A DNA stretch of 64,000 bases from NCBI RefSeq assembly GCF_020360975.1, contig NW_025408676.1:2480001-2544000 (forward strand). The letters run 5' to 3'. The translations under genes and the position numbers were made by a program. This document shows positions 41,542 to 53,728 of this stretch, piece by piece; the stretch's first letter is position 1, and each line of letters begins with the position of its first letter. Below the pieces are notes generated by a model. That model was not told where the DNA came from. It did no database searches and saw only the letters and a list, made by a program, of their open reading frames with translations. The DNA is from Hirsutella rhossiliensis. Lineage: Eukaryota > Ascomycota > Sordariomycetes > Hypocreales > Ophiocordycipitaceae.

Positions 41542-42848
41542 GTTATAATTAGCTATCTACTCGTAAAGTCGTTAAATAAGGAGGGGTAGGTTGGAGAGTA
41601 ATGAAGTTTTACCTAGTCTTGGCTGAAGGGGTCGAGAATGGACGCGACAACAGGTGGTCGGAACGACACCAAATACACCGCAATAGAGTATGAAGGAGTC
41701 GAGGTTGAACGGGTAGGATCGGTCGTCGGGCAGGGCGTTGATTCGGGGGCCGACCCGAAGCCGCTGTCGGAAATATCGAAGCGGGAATTAGGCGAGGTCG
41801 TGATAAAATAATGTCGTGGCAGTTGTCGCGAAGACCGTTGCGCCATGCAGGCAAAAGGGTGGGATGGGCTGACGACCGTGTCTTTCGGACAGCAGTAGAA
41901 TTAACAGGTGGTCAATTGAGCGCGAATAACGCGTCTAATCGCGGTTAGTTGGCACAATATATCCTTATCATGCGGACGTTTCCGGTACTTTCTGATCGTG
42001 CTAATTTGTGTGGACAATCAAGTAGCAGTCATATTGGGCTCGAGGAGTAGATAAGTCCCTAACAGGCTCCAAATCGCGAGATGACGCAAATCGTGTCACT
42101 TCAAATTGTTCGCGCAATATTGAGATGTTGAGGGATCTGAACGCGTTTTTCGAATCAGCTAGCTGGGGGCTGTTTAATGGTATAAGTATTGTATTATATA
42201 TCAAAAATATGGACTGCCGAGATTAATATGTGTTTGAAGTGTAGTTTTGCAACTAGAAAATGACTGATCTATTGATTGCCTTCGGGGTGATGTGGCATTT
42301 TTTGAGCAAATGTTAAGCACAGGTATCGAGAGTTATATCATCCGAACGAGAAAATCCAGAACATTCGAGTGGCACTACATTCAAATTGGGTGCATTTATA
42401 AAATGGCACTGTTCATAAGCTTCAAAGTGTTTCCGATACTCCGTATAGGGTGGCAAGATTGCTGAAACGGTGGGGCGTATCAGGCTCTGTTAGGGTTGTT
42501 ATACCAACATGTATGGACTCTCTAACTACCCCACTTCCAATACACTAGGATTTTGCCAGTGGAGTGTGGACGGTGGAATCCAACTGAAACACGCACCATA
42601 AGCGCGGCCGAATTCGAAAGTTACCATGTCCGCGCAGGGCGAAACCCCTTGGGCACGAAGCGGGGTGAATTTTTTTTTCACCTCATATTTCGACCATACC
42701 GCCGTTCATTCAAAATTTTCATGAATGAATTGAATGAAGACTCCTGATTTTTGATTCGTCGAATTTGAAGACCTTACCCGATTCGGCTTCATTCAATTCA
42801 AGGGTCCCGAGGCCGATTCGACTTCAAATTCTTCAAATATCAGCCCTA
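41542..42848. other. hAT 5' noncoding region and subterminal repeats
   Basis: 1.3 kb upstream of the transposase. Short ORFs here have no support. The outer 250 bp (42660-42848) has repeated attcaatt, gattcg and cttcaaat motifs mirrored in 38400-38580. Confidence 0.6.
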
Positions 42849-43790
42849 GAGCCTTCGGCAATGATTGATTGGATGCCCTCTCGGTTCGCCTCCGCCGTTG
42901 GCCCCGTCACCGAGGCTGAGTGAGTAGTTGTTAGATCCGGTAGAATCCGGGTAGATGCAGCTACGATAGCGTCAGGCTACTAGTGGCAGCGCCAACGGTA
43001 GCGCAGACGATAGCGCACCAGGTAGCGCAGCTGATGAGGCCACGAGGACATCTATGAGACAGTTACAGAGATATGACGTGATGGCATGTCATAGGGATTG
43101 AGGCCATCGCCCTTTGATATAGGGCTTGGGCAGAGCACCCCCAAATGGGGGACACAGACAGACACACACATCATACCTCACTTCATCCGATCGTACCATT
43201 CTTGCTGTGTCCGTGACCTATCCGACGAGAACCTCATCAAGGTTCTGACAGTAGTCGTCCACCAACGCGATCACGCCGCCTTTGGCATTGATGCGTCTCT
43301 GCACCAAGTCTGCGTTGAAGAACAGGAACGCAATTGGCGACAGTGGTGATCCTTGCGGCAGACCTGCTTGGGGCAAGACTCGTTGCTCGGACGTGTGCCC
43401 GTTCACTACCACTGAGGCCGTCCGTCCCGGAGCAGAACGCATCCATCCAATCCACCAGTCTATCTGGTATCCCCCTCGCTTCATCCTCTCCAGCACTCGC
43501 TCTTTGCAGACCCCGTTGTACGCGCCTTTGATATCGAAGCTGGTCAGACTGAGCACCTTGCCAGTTCGCCATGCCATGTAAGTCTGTTCCTGCAGGAGCA
43601 TGGGTGCTTGCTCCTCTGACCCACGTTTTCTCTCCCCGAGGTGATTTGCGGGGAGGAGGCTACGGGCCTCCGCTGTGTAGGAGATGCGTTCCGGCGTTCC
43701 GCGACAACCGCTTCTAACTAGGACCTTGCCAAGGCTGACAAGAGAGAAATCAGTCTGCGGCATGGAAATGTTCATCAGCGTTCGGAGCCG
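42849..43790 (-). pseudogene. Tad1-like LINE-A: reverse transcriptase core
   Basis: Minus-strand RT in two pieces around a solo LTR. 43775-43256 encodes FSLVSLGKVLV, RISYTAEARSLLPANH, QAPMLLQEQTYMAWRTGKV, FDIKGAYNGVCKERVLERM, GLPQGSPLSPIAFLFF and the catalytic VDDY (about 43256-43270). 42923-42849 encodes VTGPTAEANREG, then IQSIIAE. The next residues are on the far side of the hAT (38390 downwards). The N-terminal endonuclease is not seen, and the LINE is cut near 43790. The family is plainly Tad1-like; the copy is dead from insertions and frameshifts. Confidence 0.88.
42929..43250. mobile_element. Solo LTR with TSD GTAGT
   Basis: A 322-bp insert beginning TGTTAGATCC and ending GGTTCTGACA, flanked by gtagt at 42924-42928 and 43251-43255. 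It interrupts the LINE RT right after the VDDY motif. It contains repeats of gtagcgca type (43000-43030). Family not identified. Confidence 0.85.
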
Positions 43791-45526
43791 ATGCCTGCGT
43801 CAAGAAGCACGCAAATAGAGCCGGAAAGTGCCTTTGTCGAGGCCGACAGAAATGATCGTCATTTTACGCGTCTCTGCCAGGAGAGTGAGGAGACGTAGCG
43901 CATTTTGAACTGGATGGTACATTTACTAAGGTTAGTAGTCGCTTCTATCTACTGCAGGGAGACGTGCTGCTTACAAGGGTTGCCATTGCTCTACAAGTCA
44001 CAGCATGCTTCAGCTTCGTACCACCTTTTGTCGAGATGAGTGCTCCTCTGCAGTACAGTACTGTAATACGGGGGCCTCAAAGTCGGCCATCCACAGTCAC
44101 GGGGATTGGCGGACTTTGAGGCCCCCCTAGTATGTATTGCAGCGTGACACGCTCCTGCATCTCACCTCACTCGTGGGATGGTTGCCACACCCAGGCAGCT
44201 TAGATGTCCTCGTTCTGCAAGTCGCGACACTGCAGCCAAAATGCACTTCTACGTCCCCTAGCCCTCGTTCCGAAAGATATTATGCTGCAGGGATAATATG
44301 GCTGCACACCTAGGACGTATTTGGGCATGATACAGTAGCGTAGCTCCGGTGTTCTATCGAGGAAGGAGAATTGATAGGCGCCGTTTGCTGCGCCCCGCGC
44401 CAGGATGATGGTCTCCGGTCAGCGATGCTGCAACCTTGAGCGACAATTCTGTGAGTACAGTAAACACACACCAGGCCCCGGCAACCCAGCCGCCGCGAAC
44501 TCCCCGATCCAAATTGAGCGCCAACGTGCTCTTGTGTTGTCCGAACTGGCTTTCAATGTTAATGTGCATATTTCCCTTTAGCCTGGTTCGCTACCGCGAG
44601 GAGAAAGGATCCAGCTTCAAAAGTAAAGTCAGTTAAGGATCATGTAGATATGTGGACTCCGCTTGGAGGCAAATGAGAGCGAAATTTTGATGCTGGGCTG
44701 GGAGGGCTCTTTGTACATACGAGCACTTTATGCACGTCTCGTGAGACGGCCAAGGTGTGCGTCTGAATAGAGCCGTCCCTAGCATATCGATCAGTATGTA
44801 TGAATGATTCCGCCCAATGAGAACTGGGGCTCAGAACATTACAGATCCTGGACTGAGGTTATGATTAGTTATCACCTAGCCTCATTAGACGCTATGCAAA
44901 GAAGCGACTTCTTGGTGAACGGTTTAGACGGCAGGGCGGCGACCATAGCATCAGCAGAAGGTCTAAATAGTGTCCGTGAGAAACACGGGACAGCAAGCTT
45001 TGCCAAAGCGCAAGTATGGTAACATGATTGAGGTCATGCACCCAACGCGTCGCACAGGCTATGGGTGATTCTGCCCTCAATGTGTCAAGTTGCAATTTCG
45101 TATCTTAAAGCAAAGTGTTTGTGTGATCTGGACATGGTAGAAAGCTTGCATCGGGAATCTTTGGCATTTGCGGAGGGCACGAATGATACCAAATAAAACA
45201 ATAGCCGGTGGTGACGGAGCCCGAACTGAAACGAGTGTATTTCACAAAGCCCTAACACGTAAAGCTGGCGCACAAAAGTTTTCGGTGTATGTTATAAACC
45301 TTATACTACTGTACTGTACGGCAGCTTGGCAAGCTCGATAGGCGGGGTAAGCCATGGGTCTTCTATGTATCGCCAACTCGGACAAACATGCAGCATAATG
45401 TTCAGCCGCTCAGCACTGGGCGTGGGAACGAGTGAAATCAGTGTCCTAGAAATGGTGGCAACTTAGTCATAAATGGTTTAGTCGATACCCTGCACGCAAG
45501 CTGGGTAAAGCCTGTCGCTGTTTACC
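43791..45526. other. Gene-poor stretch
   Basis: No convincing coding region. Short frames such as 44354-44569 (minus) have no domain or codon support. Apart from the TA-flanked hairpin at 44069-44127 I see nothing I can name. Confidence 0.45.
44069..44127. mobile_element. 59-bp TA-flanked hairpin element
   Basis: Terminal repeats cgggggcctcaaagtc and gactttgaggcccccc (one mismatch in 16) surround a 27-bp centre and are flanked by TA (44067-44068 and 44128-44129). This looks like a minimal Tc1/mariner-type MITE. Confidence 0.6.
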
Positions 45527-45676
45527 GGCAACTCAGGGCAGCCCAGGGCCTCAGGCGGTATTCCGGCAGCTCAGGGCAGCTCAGGGCAGCTCAGGTCATC
45601 AGGGCAGCCCAGGGCGGCTCAGGATCGGCTCAGGGCGGCTCAGGGTGCTTCGAGGGAGCCCAGGCTGTGCTCAGGA
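45527..45676. repeat. Degenerate 10-bp minisatellite
   Basis: About a dozen units of the type ctcagggcag, some as gcccagggcc or ctcagggcgg, cover 150 bp. Confidence 0.85.
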
Positions 45677-45960
45677 AAATGCATGTGCAGGTGAATTTCC
45701 GAGGTCCATGGGGTAGATTCTGGTTGCTGTGTTGTGTAGGTGAGATATATCGAAGGATGATGCTGAAGCTTCGAGGGATTCTCGCTGCCAGCTCTTTTCG
45801 TGCTCGGGATTGGCTGCACGACGGCTTTGTCGGGAAGAGGTAAGATAGGAGCGTGCTTGAAGTAGCTATATAAAATACTACTTGGTTCGCCCTATGAATA
45901 TTTGTCCATGTTATCCATCATGCCGTAAGTAGGAGGAGCGAGTTGGCCCTCAATAGTTAC

Positions 45961-46247
45961 TGTCGGTGGACTGGGGTAGCCCCGATAGGGATGGACCTGG
46001 AGAAGGGATTCCTGGCCTATGTATTAGGAACGCATGGGGACTTCATGAGTAAGGAAGGCTACCCCTTTATGCGTGGGCACAGCCACGTATGTGTGGGTAG
46101 AGCACCTTACTCAGGAGGTCCCAGAAGTCCCTAAGACCTCGTGTATAAATAGCCCTTCAGACTGCCCTTTAGAAATAGAACATGCATCTTGAACCTAGCT
46201 GTGTGACCTCCTTATTCCGATGTGTATTGACATAACATTTCACCAAC
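45961..46247 (+). mobile_element. Solo LTR with TSD GTTAC
   Basis: 287 bp, beginning TGTCGGTGG and ending TCACCAACA (imperfect terminal inverted repeats), flanked by gttac at 45956-45960 and 46248-46252. It holds TATAAATA at 46144-46151, which points to plus orientation. It ends 21 bp from the 3' end of the Myb-like gene. Confidence 0.8.
46144..46151 (+). promoter_or_regulatory. TATA box inside the solo LTR
   Basis: TATAAATA. No plus-strand gene follows, so transcription from it would run antisense into the Myb-like gene (46269-48034). Confidence 0.45.
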
Positions 46248-46268
46248 AGTTACAGATGCGGTACACTA

Positions 46269-48034
46269 TTATTCCTCACTCATTTTGCGCCACTGTTGTT
46301 TGACCGCCGACACCGTCCGATTGAGCTTGGAAGCGATCCAGGACTCCGACTTGTTCTCCCTCTTCCATGCTCTTAGCCGACGTTCCTCTAGCGCTGACCA
46401 CCGGCGGCGCTTGGCAAGCACCTCCCTTTTACCGCTATTGACGATTAGAGGATCGTCCTCGTCGTCGCTACCAGAAATTCTATCATCACTCCCATTGCGA
46501 TTCTCGTCGATAGGACTCAGAGACTCTGCGTTGGCAGGTACTCTGCGACTGCTCTCTGGAGCCGTAGACCTTCCGCGCAAGTTGTAATGCCGCTTCAGGG
46601 TGTTGCTCACGGGTTGGCTATGCCTTGCCTTGCCCGAAACATCCTTAGGGAATGGGTTGGATAGTAAGGACAGTGCTTCAAAGAGAGCTGCACGAAAAAT
46701 CGCGCATGATTTACATTGTCCAGATTGTTCCATCTCTTGCGTTCCACGGAACGATATTGCGGAATGGGGCCCATTTTGCAGCGACCGCTGTGTGCCGTCT
46801 AGGGGAGGTTGACTCGTCGTGGCAGAAGAGAAGCAATAGGGTCAGAGCCAAAGCTTGCAGGAGAACTGATAAGGCCGCCCTGATGAGCCGCGGTTGGATG
46901 GGAGCCGCTCGTGGGATAGCGGGCAAGTGCCCTCACAGCCAATCGATTGTCATCGAGATTGTCGTCGTGACTGCCATTGATGCGACGAGTCTCCAATAGT
47001 CGAGGCCCTGGTCTTGAGAATGAATCCCATCGTCGACTGGGATCGAGGCAATATCGAAAACACCTGGTTGATGCAGCAAAGTGCGAGGTTCAGCCGCGGA
47101 GGATAACCTTAAACGTTTTGTTTCCTGTTGATCATCAGCGCCACTGCCATGATGGCTGTCCCCCAGTAATCGCTTCGTCCTGTTGGATATCGGTGCGATG
47201 ACGTGCTGTTGACCTTCATTCAGCCAATGCTGAAAGCCCGCATCGTCATCAAGGGGGCTCTTCAGAGAGAGGCTCTCAGCATTGGCGGGTGCAGGAGCAG
47301 ATGCGCTCGAGCCCGGCGAGGAAAGAGGGGAGGAGTAGTGAGGACCTCTGAGTTGGTCCATACCGAGCCTTGAAAGATCCACCGACTGCTTGGCAGTACC
47401 GGCTTTGGGCCAGGTCAACGCTGTCTGGATCAAATTGTCATCGGCAACATCTACCGTAGGGCCCATCACCGCTGCCGGAGCGGCTGGGTCTATCAGCGTT
47501 GGAGACTTCTCAGTGGCCTTGCTATCCCCCTCCTGGATATCTTCCACCCGTACGATGGAACCTGAATAAAATTCTGTCAGTCCCGCGAAATGAACAGTGT
47601 CAGTGTGGCAGGTGGTGACTACCTGATATTGCCTGAGGATTGTCCGCTGCAAGCTGAGCCGCCACAGGCTTCAACGCACTGCCGAAGTGTTCGTCGACTT
47701 CTTCGCCACCAGAATTGGAAGCATAACACCTGTCCATGGGGTGCGAGACAAACTGCATGTCGTCGGACCAATTGTGGCCGGACCAATCGAGTGCCATCAC
47801 GACTTCCTGGTCTTTGAAATGTCAGCAGGAATTTATCTCCAGTACGATTTCCTTCAGCGGCATACCGTTCATCGTCAACAAGCCTTCTGCATTATGCTGT
47901 GAATATTGGCCTTCGCCGCAAGTTTCTAGTAACGTGGCATCATGACGACGTTCCTGGGCGCGAGATCTGGGTGTTTTTCTTTCGCTGCCTTTGCGGCAGG
48001 GAACATATGGTTTGAACTTCAGGGGAGCGGCCAT
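46269..48034 (-). CDS. Myb/SANT-like DNA-binding protein, four exons
   Basis: Model on the minus strand: 48034-47866, 47802-47623, 47561-46937, 46812-46269; 1518 nt, 505 residues. The three introns are 63 bp (GTATGC...GCTGACAT...AAG), 61 bp (GTAGTC...CACTGACAC...TTCAG) and 124 bp (GTGAGG...CTCTGACCC...GAG). All keep frame and the first removes a TGA. The start MAAPLKFKPYVPCRKG is basic. The middle is Ser/Pro/Asp-rich, with the motif ANAESLS occurring twice. The C-terminus (RRRWSALEERRLRAWKRE, then ASKLNRTVSAVKQQWRKM) is a single Myb/SANT-like helix-turn-helix. I infer a nuclear DNA-binding protein. The first two introns are firmer than the third. No target known. Confidence 0.6.
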
Positions 48035-50192
48035 GATGTTTGGAGACCAGATGCGTGCGTAGTCTGTACTAAAGGTATGAGAAAGGGGGAGAGGAAAGCT
48101 GAGGTGGGAAGCCTTCCCTATTTATTGAGGGGGGCAGTTGCCCTCTCGCGGCGCGTCAACCAGATACCCAGCAGCAAGGGACTTTGAGCTGAGGTCGGAC
48201 AAGTCGTCCTGCAAACAATTCCATCGCCGAGAGGTAGGAGCCGCAGGATCGAGACCGTTCCATATCAGTCATCCCCGTCAACCCTCTGTCACTGTCCCTG
48301 AAGGTTACTAAATTTGGCTCCGACGATGGTCAGCTCTCGGAACAACAGGGGACTAAATCGACCTTCCGTTCCCGCCTGAATCCAGCTGCAACGCACGACC
48401 AACGGCGGAGTCTGCAGCGCTGCAGCTACTTGGACTGGCAGGACCGGCGAAACGAGATTCGGGCCGACCGATTCGCAAGGCAGAATCCATCGGCGCCGCT
48501 GGTTGCACCCTCTTGGGACCCCTGACCGCTCACGTCCCAACACTTTCACAAGGGTGCGAACATGGACATCACCCTCGCAAGGCAGGGCCATTGCATCCTG
48601 CGGGCTTACCCATAGGAGGCCTGGTTGAGTCACACTCCGATCAGGTTTTGCAGTGCCATCCTGGCCCCCTTTGCGACGGGATAGCGGCGGGAGGATCGTC
48701 CAGGACCCGGTCCGGTCCAGTACCAACAAAGCAGGCTGTGCAGGACGCTTCAAGGTGATTTGTGCCGTGGAAAACTGCCACCCCGCCGACGGTGGGCATG
48801 TGGTATGATATGCGTCCTACCCAGATCCTTCTCGGTACAGTTTCCCACATTTTGGGGTTAAACGTGATCGGCTCGGCGCTGCAAAGTTCCTGTATCTTAG
48901 TTCATAGCTAGGAGGATTCGGGAGTCTGTCCCACGGTGGTGGGCGCGCGCCCTCGAACGGAAAGTCCTGTTGGTGTTTTGGCCTGATGAGCAAGATTGTT
49001 AGTCAGGGCCTCGTGCTTGGATGTGGGCTACCGCGAGTCCATCCTCTTTCAGTTCTGCCTCGTCATACTCACCGTCAACAACGCGTTCGCTCAAAAGTCC
49101 GTAGGGATTTATCCCTGCCGCGCAACCGGCGAGCCGATGGTTCCCCCGCTGCATAATGAGAATCAAGCTTGGAGAGACGATCCATTCATCAATGCGTGAG
49201 AACACGTCACTCGTTGGTCGAGGCGGTGTATGACCGACGAAGATCCCTGCCATTTGGGGGAAACCTTGCCCAGCGCAGGCTTCTGTGCCGCCCCAAGAGG
49301 TCGATCGGGAGAGGCGAGAAGAGATGGGACGCTGGTGTGTCTCCAAAACCCCGGTCAACTGTTGATTATGTGATTTCGGGTCGGCGTTAGGGGCCGGCTG
49401 CGTTCCCACTCTCGATTTCTCTCGGAGAATCCTTGCGATTGCGTACCACGATTGATGTCAATGTCGATAAGGCCTCCCTACTCCTGCACCAAGCACCAGC
49501 GGGTGAGCAAGACTCCGCCCTCATTTCCCATTCCAGGGTCCGTTCGCATTGATGGACCTTCTCGACTTCTTAAAAGTATCCAGTATTTCCAAGAGAGGCA
49601 AAATGGATATGTAGAGGAACGTTAACACCGAAGCACGAAGTCAGCGTCCGCGGTGTCTGGCCACTCTTATCCGCATAGGGAAATAGGCCATAGCATGTGG
49701 CATGCCTGATTCAGTAATTTTGAACAGCCGAACCAATGTGCATCTAGTTGCATCACATCCGCCGCGCTCTTCCTTTGGCGAGATGTCGGGGCGTTGGTTG
49801 TACGGCCAAGAAGGAGGATGGTGGCCGAGCCGGTCGCGCAGCCGACATCGTGCAAGCCCATAGGAGAAAAAGTTTCGAGTCGCCGGTGCCTTTGTGGCAG
49901 ATATGGCGAGGATGAAGAACAAAACCTCCCCAAGTGTAGTTGCGAGGGTAATTCTCGTCTTGTGGCAACGACTGATGGGCGAAGGACAGCGCGTTGGTTG
50001 AAAAAGATGACTAAGTCAACATGAAAAAGGGAAGAACATCCATGCTACATGAGGAATACTTGGGCAGGACCTGGGCTTTTATGGGTGACGCAGAAGCGGC
50101 GGGGGACGGAGGGGCCGAAGATTGCCCGATGGGGCAACCACCGAATGTGGTGGGCCAAGACCACCATTTCCGGAGGCGGACTTGCCGTCTTG
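48035..50192. other. No confident gene
   Basis: Minus-strand frames of 154 codons (48289-48753) and 136 codons (48999-49409) are open, but I see no domain, signal peptide or splice pattern supporting them. Base composition is ordinary, with CA and TG present, right up to the RIP boundary at about 50193. Confidence 0.4.
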
Positions 50193-53100
50193 ACTTTTAC
50201 TTAAATAGTTATCCCTTTTATCTTATTTAATAGCTAAATTATTATAAAATTTTACTTTCGTTTAAATCTACTAGTCCTAGAAACTTATATCTTTATCTTA
50301 ATATAGCTAGCTAGTTTTCTAGTTAATTAGTAGGTTACTTTCTTATAGCTATAAAAGTCTTAATATAAGGTTATATTCTTTAATATCTATAATATTAAGG
50401 TTAACTTATTTATCGTAGCCTTAGATATTAATATTAAGGTAATTAATCTCTATATTAATAATTCCGTTATTATAGTTAAAGGCCTCTCCTTTAATATTTA
50501 TAAGTTTATATAGATCTATCTTATATCTTTATATAAGTTAGTAACGATTAATAACTTTAAGTAAAACGTAATTACTTATTATACTATAGTCTAAAAGTAT
50601 ATATATATAATATCTCGCGATTTAGATATCTAATACTATTTAGTCGCTATAGCTTACTATTACTATATATAAGGTCCTTAGATCTTATTATATTATACTA
50701 GTTTATAGCCCTTTTATAAATAATATACCTTATTTTTTACTTAGTCTTTATTTATTTTATTTAGGTATTCTTCTTTAATTTATTATTAATATTACTTCTT
50801 TATATTTTTATTATATAGTATTATATTAGGGCTTAAGAGACTAATTTCTTATAGCTAATTAAAGATTTCTTATTTCTTAATACTATATTATTTATATTAT
50901 ACTACTTTATAGTTAATTATATACTATACTTTATAATTTTATTTATTTTTATATTAAAGGTTAAGTTTTTATTTAGCGTCTTTTTATTTTTTATATAATA
51001 TTTTTATATTAATTCTTCCTTAGTTAAATATAGCTTATAGCTTTTATATATATTACTAATAATCTTTTAGTATACTATTATATCGTTTATACTATACTTA
51101 TACTTTTTTATATTTATAAACTCTATAGTTTAAGTATATATATTCGTTATAATCTTCTTTATTATATTTAACTTATTATATAAGCTTTTAAAAGATTAAT
51201 AGTTTAGATACCTTAAAGTAAGTAGCGTTATACTATTCTTTTATTTTAGTATATTTATAGATTTTATATATCTTTAAAAGATATCTTATTAATAAACCGT
51301 AATTATCGTAGTATTTAAGTAGTATACTATAATTAGGTTTTAATAATATAACTTAGTCGTTTAAGTAACGTTAATTAATTTTCTAGTAGTTTAGCTTTAT
51401 ACTTAGGTAGGGTTTCGAAAGTACTTATCTCTTAAACTTAACTAAGAAGGTATTATATTATACTTTTATCTAAAAGTATATTATATAATCTAAGTAAACG
51501 TATAATATCTATAAAATATACTTATAGTACTTATAAGTAAGTAATATTTATAGATTATCTTTAAATTCTCTTTATAGTTACTATTCTTATTATAAAGCTA
51601 TAAAGGTATTAATTATAGTAATAGCTATAGTATAGTCTCCTTTATATAGTACTAGTTAATATCGAATTAATATAGCTTATTAGTTTTCTATAAGAATTTA
51701 AAGTATTAATTAGGTTTTAATTTTAAGTATTTCTTTAAATTCTTTAAAGTATAAAGTATATTCTTTAATTATAGTATTTTCCCTTAATAGTAAGGGTAGT
51801 AATATAAGTTTATTCTTATCTTTTATTTCTCTAAGTATTTCTTATTTTTTAAAGCTTATATTATTAATACTTTATTATTCCTCCTTAGGTTATTATCTAA
51901 GTTTTATAAGTATAAGGGCTATATCTATATCTTCTTTATTATATTATTTATAGACTACTTATTATTATTATTAATTTTTATTTTATATATCTTCCTAGAA
52001 TTATTTACTATTCTTCTTAATTTAGTCTTAAGAGACTCCTTTAAGATAAAGGTATTCTACTTCTATAAATTTAACTTATTTTTATATTTTAAGATCCCTT
52101 TACTATATTATTATAAGGGTTTTCCTTAGTAGCTTTAAAAACTATTTAGTACTATTCTTATCGCTTAAGTATACTATATATTCGTTATTATAGTATATAG
52201 TTTAACTAAGGAGTTTATACTTTAGTTCTTATTTATTAATAGCGTTCAAGTATTTCTTACCTTTTAAGGCTAGTACCTAGTAGGTTTTCTTCTCTTTATA
52301 AGGTTATTTATATTCTTTAAAGTAATATTTAAGTTTTCTATAATTAAAATACTTTCCTTTACTTTTCTATATTATATTTAGATCTATCTTACCTAAGTTA
52401 GTTATATAAGTATAAGTAATAAGAGTTTCGCGCTTCTTTTTATAGTTAGTGCGTTAGTTAAAGTTATTCTTATAAAAAGGGTTTTAGTTTCCTTGTCCTT
52501 ATTTCTTTTCTTAGCGTTACGCGTACTATTTATTATCGATTTATACTACTATAGTAATATAGTCTAAGAGGTTATTAAGTCGATTTTCCTTATAAAGCTC
52601 GTCCTTAACTTCTTTTTTAAGCTTATTATAAAATTATAATATAAGAGGTTTATTATCCTAATTAAGTTTTAAGGTAACTTAATAGAACTTTATAATATAA
52701 TCTAATACTAAGATCCTTTATTAAAGCTCTTAAAGTTTTTATTTAGCTTCTTATTCCTTATTAGTTATTCTAAATACCTTTATAATAGCTTCTTTAAATC
52801 CTTAGAAACTAATAAAGGCTTTATCTATCTTATTATCTTATCGCGCTAGTTAGTTATTAAGAAAATCCCTTATAATAGGTCTAAACTAAGTAAATACTAT
52901 TCTAGATAAATAATTTCCTATATAGAGTACCTTTTCGACTAAGTCTAAGAGTTTAGTAAGGTAAAACTAGTAGTAGGCCTTAAGTTAAGTAAGAAAGTCT
53001 TAAAGTATACTATAAGTACTATTAAATAGTCCTAGCTATTTTAGTTTAACTACTTCTTTAAGGTCCTTAACTTATCTATTACCTCTTTTATTCTTAAGTA

Positions 53101-53728
53101 ACTATACCTTATATCGAAGGGTAATAATCTTATATATTATATCCTAAGGTAATATAGTAGCTTTAAAGTTAGTTAATCTAGCTTACTATATAGGTATATT
53201 AATAGTTACGATATTACTTAAAGTAATATAGTATTATACTAAATAAGAGCTTTTAATATATAACGACTAGTATTATTCCTAAGGGATAAACCTATTAAGG
53301 GGTTTATATTAATAGATATAATAGGGCGTAGTCTAAGTAATAATAAGTATATTACGTTAGTAATAAGTTAGAGGTTATAGACTATAGACTATAACTAAGT
53401 AATTAAAATTAAAGATAAAATCGTAATAAAGATTTATATTAAAAGCTAGAGAGCTATTTATTTAAAGGAGTAAAAGTAAGTAGCTATATATACCTATAAA
53501 GACTATCCTTAAATTATAGTCCTAGCTATAATCCCCTTTATAGCTTACTATAGCTTACTTATAAGCTATACTCCTAAGTAGTAATTTATTTATATAAAGC
53601 TTACTTAGCTTATATATACTTTAAGTAAGCTAAGCTTAAGTAACTTCTTATCCTAACTATTATTCTAAGCTACTTTTTTACGTAAATATAGCTAGCTCTC
53701 TTATAGCCCGCTAACTATAGTTATAATA

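Larger units (their letters stand above)
38391..42848 (-). mobile_element. hAT transposon, apparently complete
   Basis: A 4.46-kb element with terminal inverted repeats: left TAGGGGTGATATACGAAG, right (reverse complement) TAGGGCTGATATTTGAAG. Both ends are packed with subterminal copies of attcaa/ttgaag motifs, as in hAT elements. The flanks gcttcggc (38383-38390) and ccttcggc (42852-42859) resemble an 8-bp target duplication, with one mismatch and three extra bases (gag) on the right. It splits a LINE RT whose coding sequence resumes on each side. One long transposase frame is present. Confidence 0.88.

Noticed and set aside
45527..45676. CRISPR-like array
   Set aside because: The repeats are contiguous 10-bp degenerate units without spacers, and the genome is fungal; it is a minisatellite.
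48289..48753. 154-codon minus-strand ORF
   Set aside because: Open but without motif, intron signal or start context; not enough to call a gene.
48999..49409. 136-codon minus-strand ORF
   Set aside because: Same reasons; composition does not look protein-like throughout.
50193..53700. Copia or Gypsy polyprotein on the minus strand of the RIP block
   Set aside because: I tried reading RIP-reversed frames, but no ordered set of motifs appeared.
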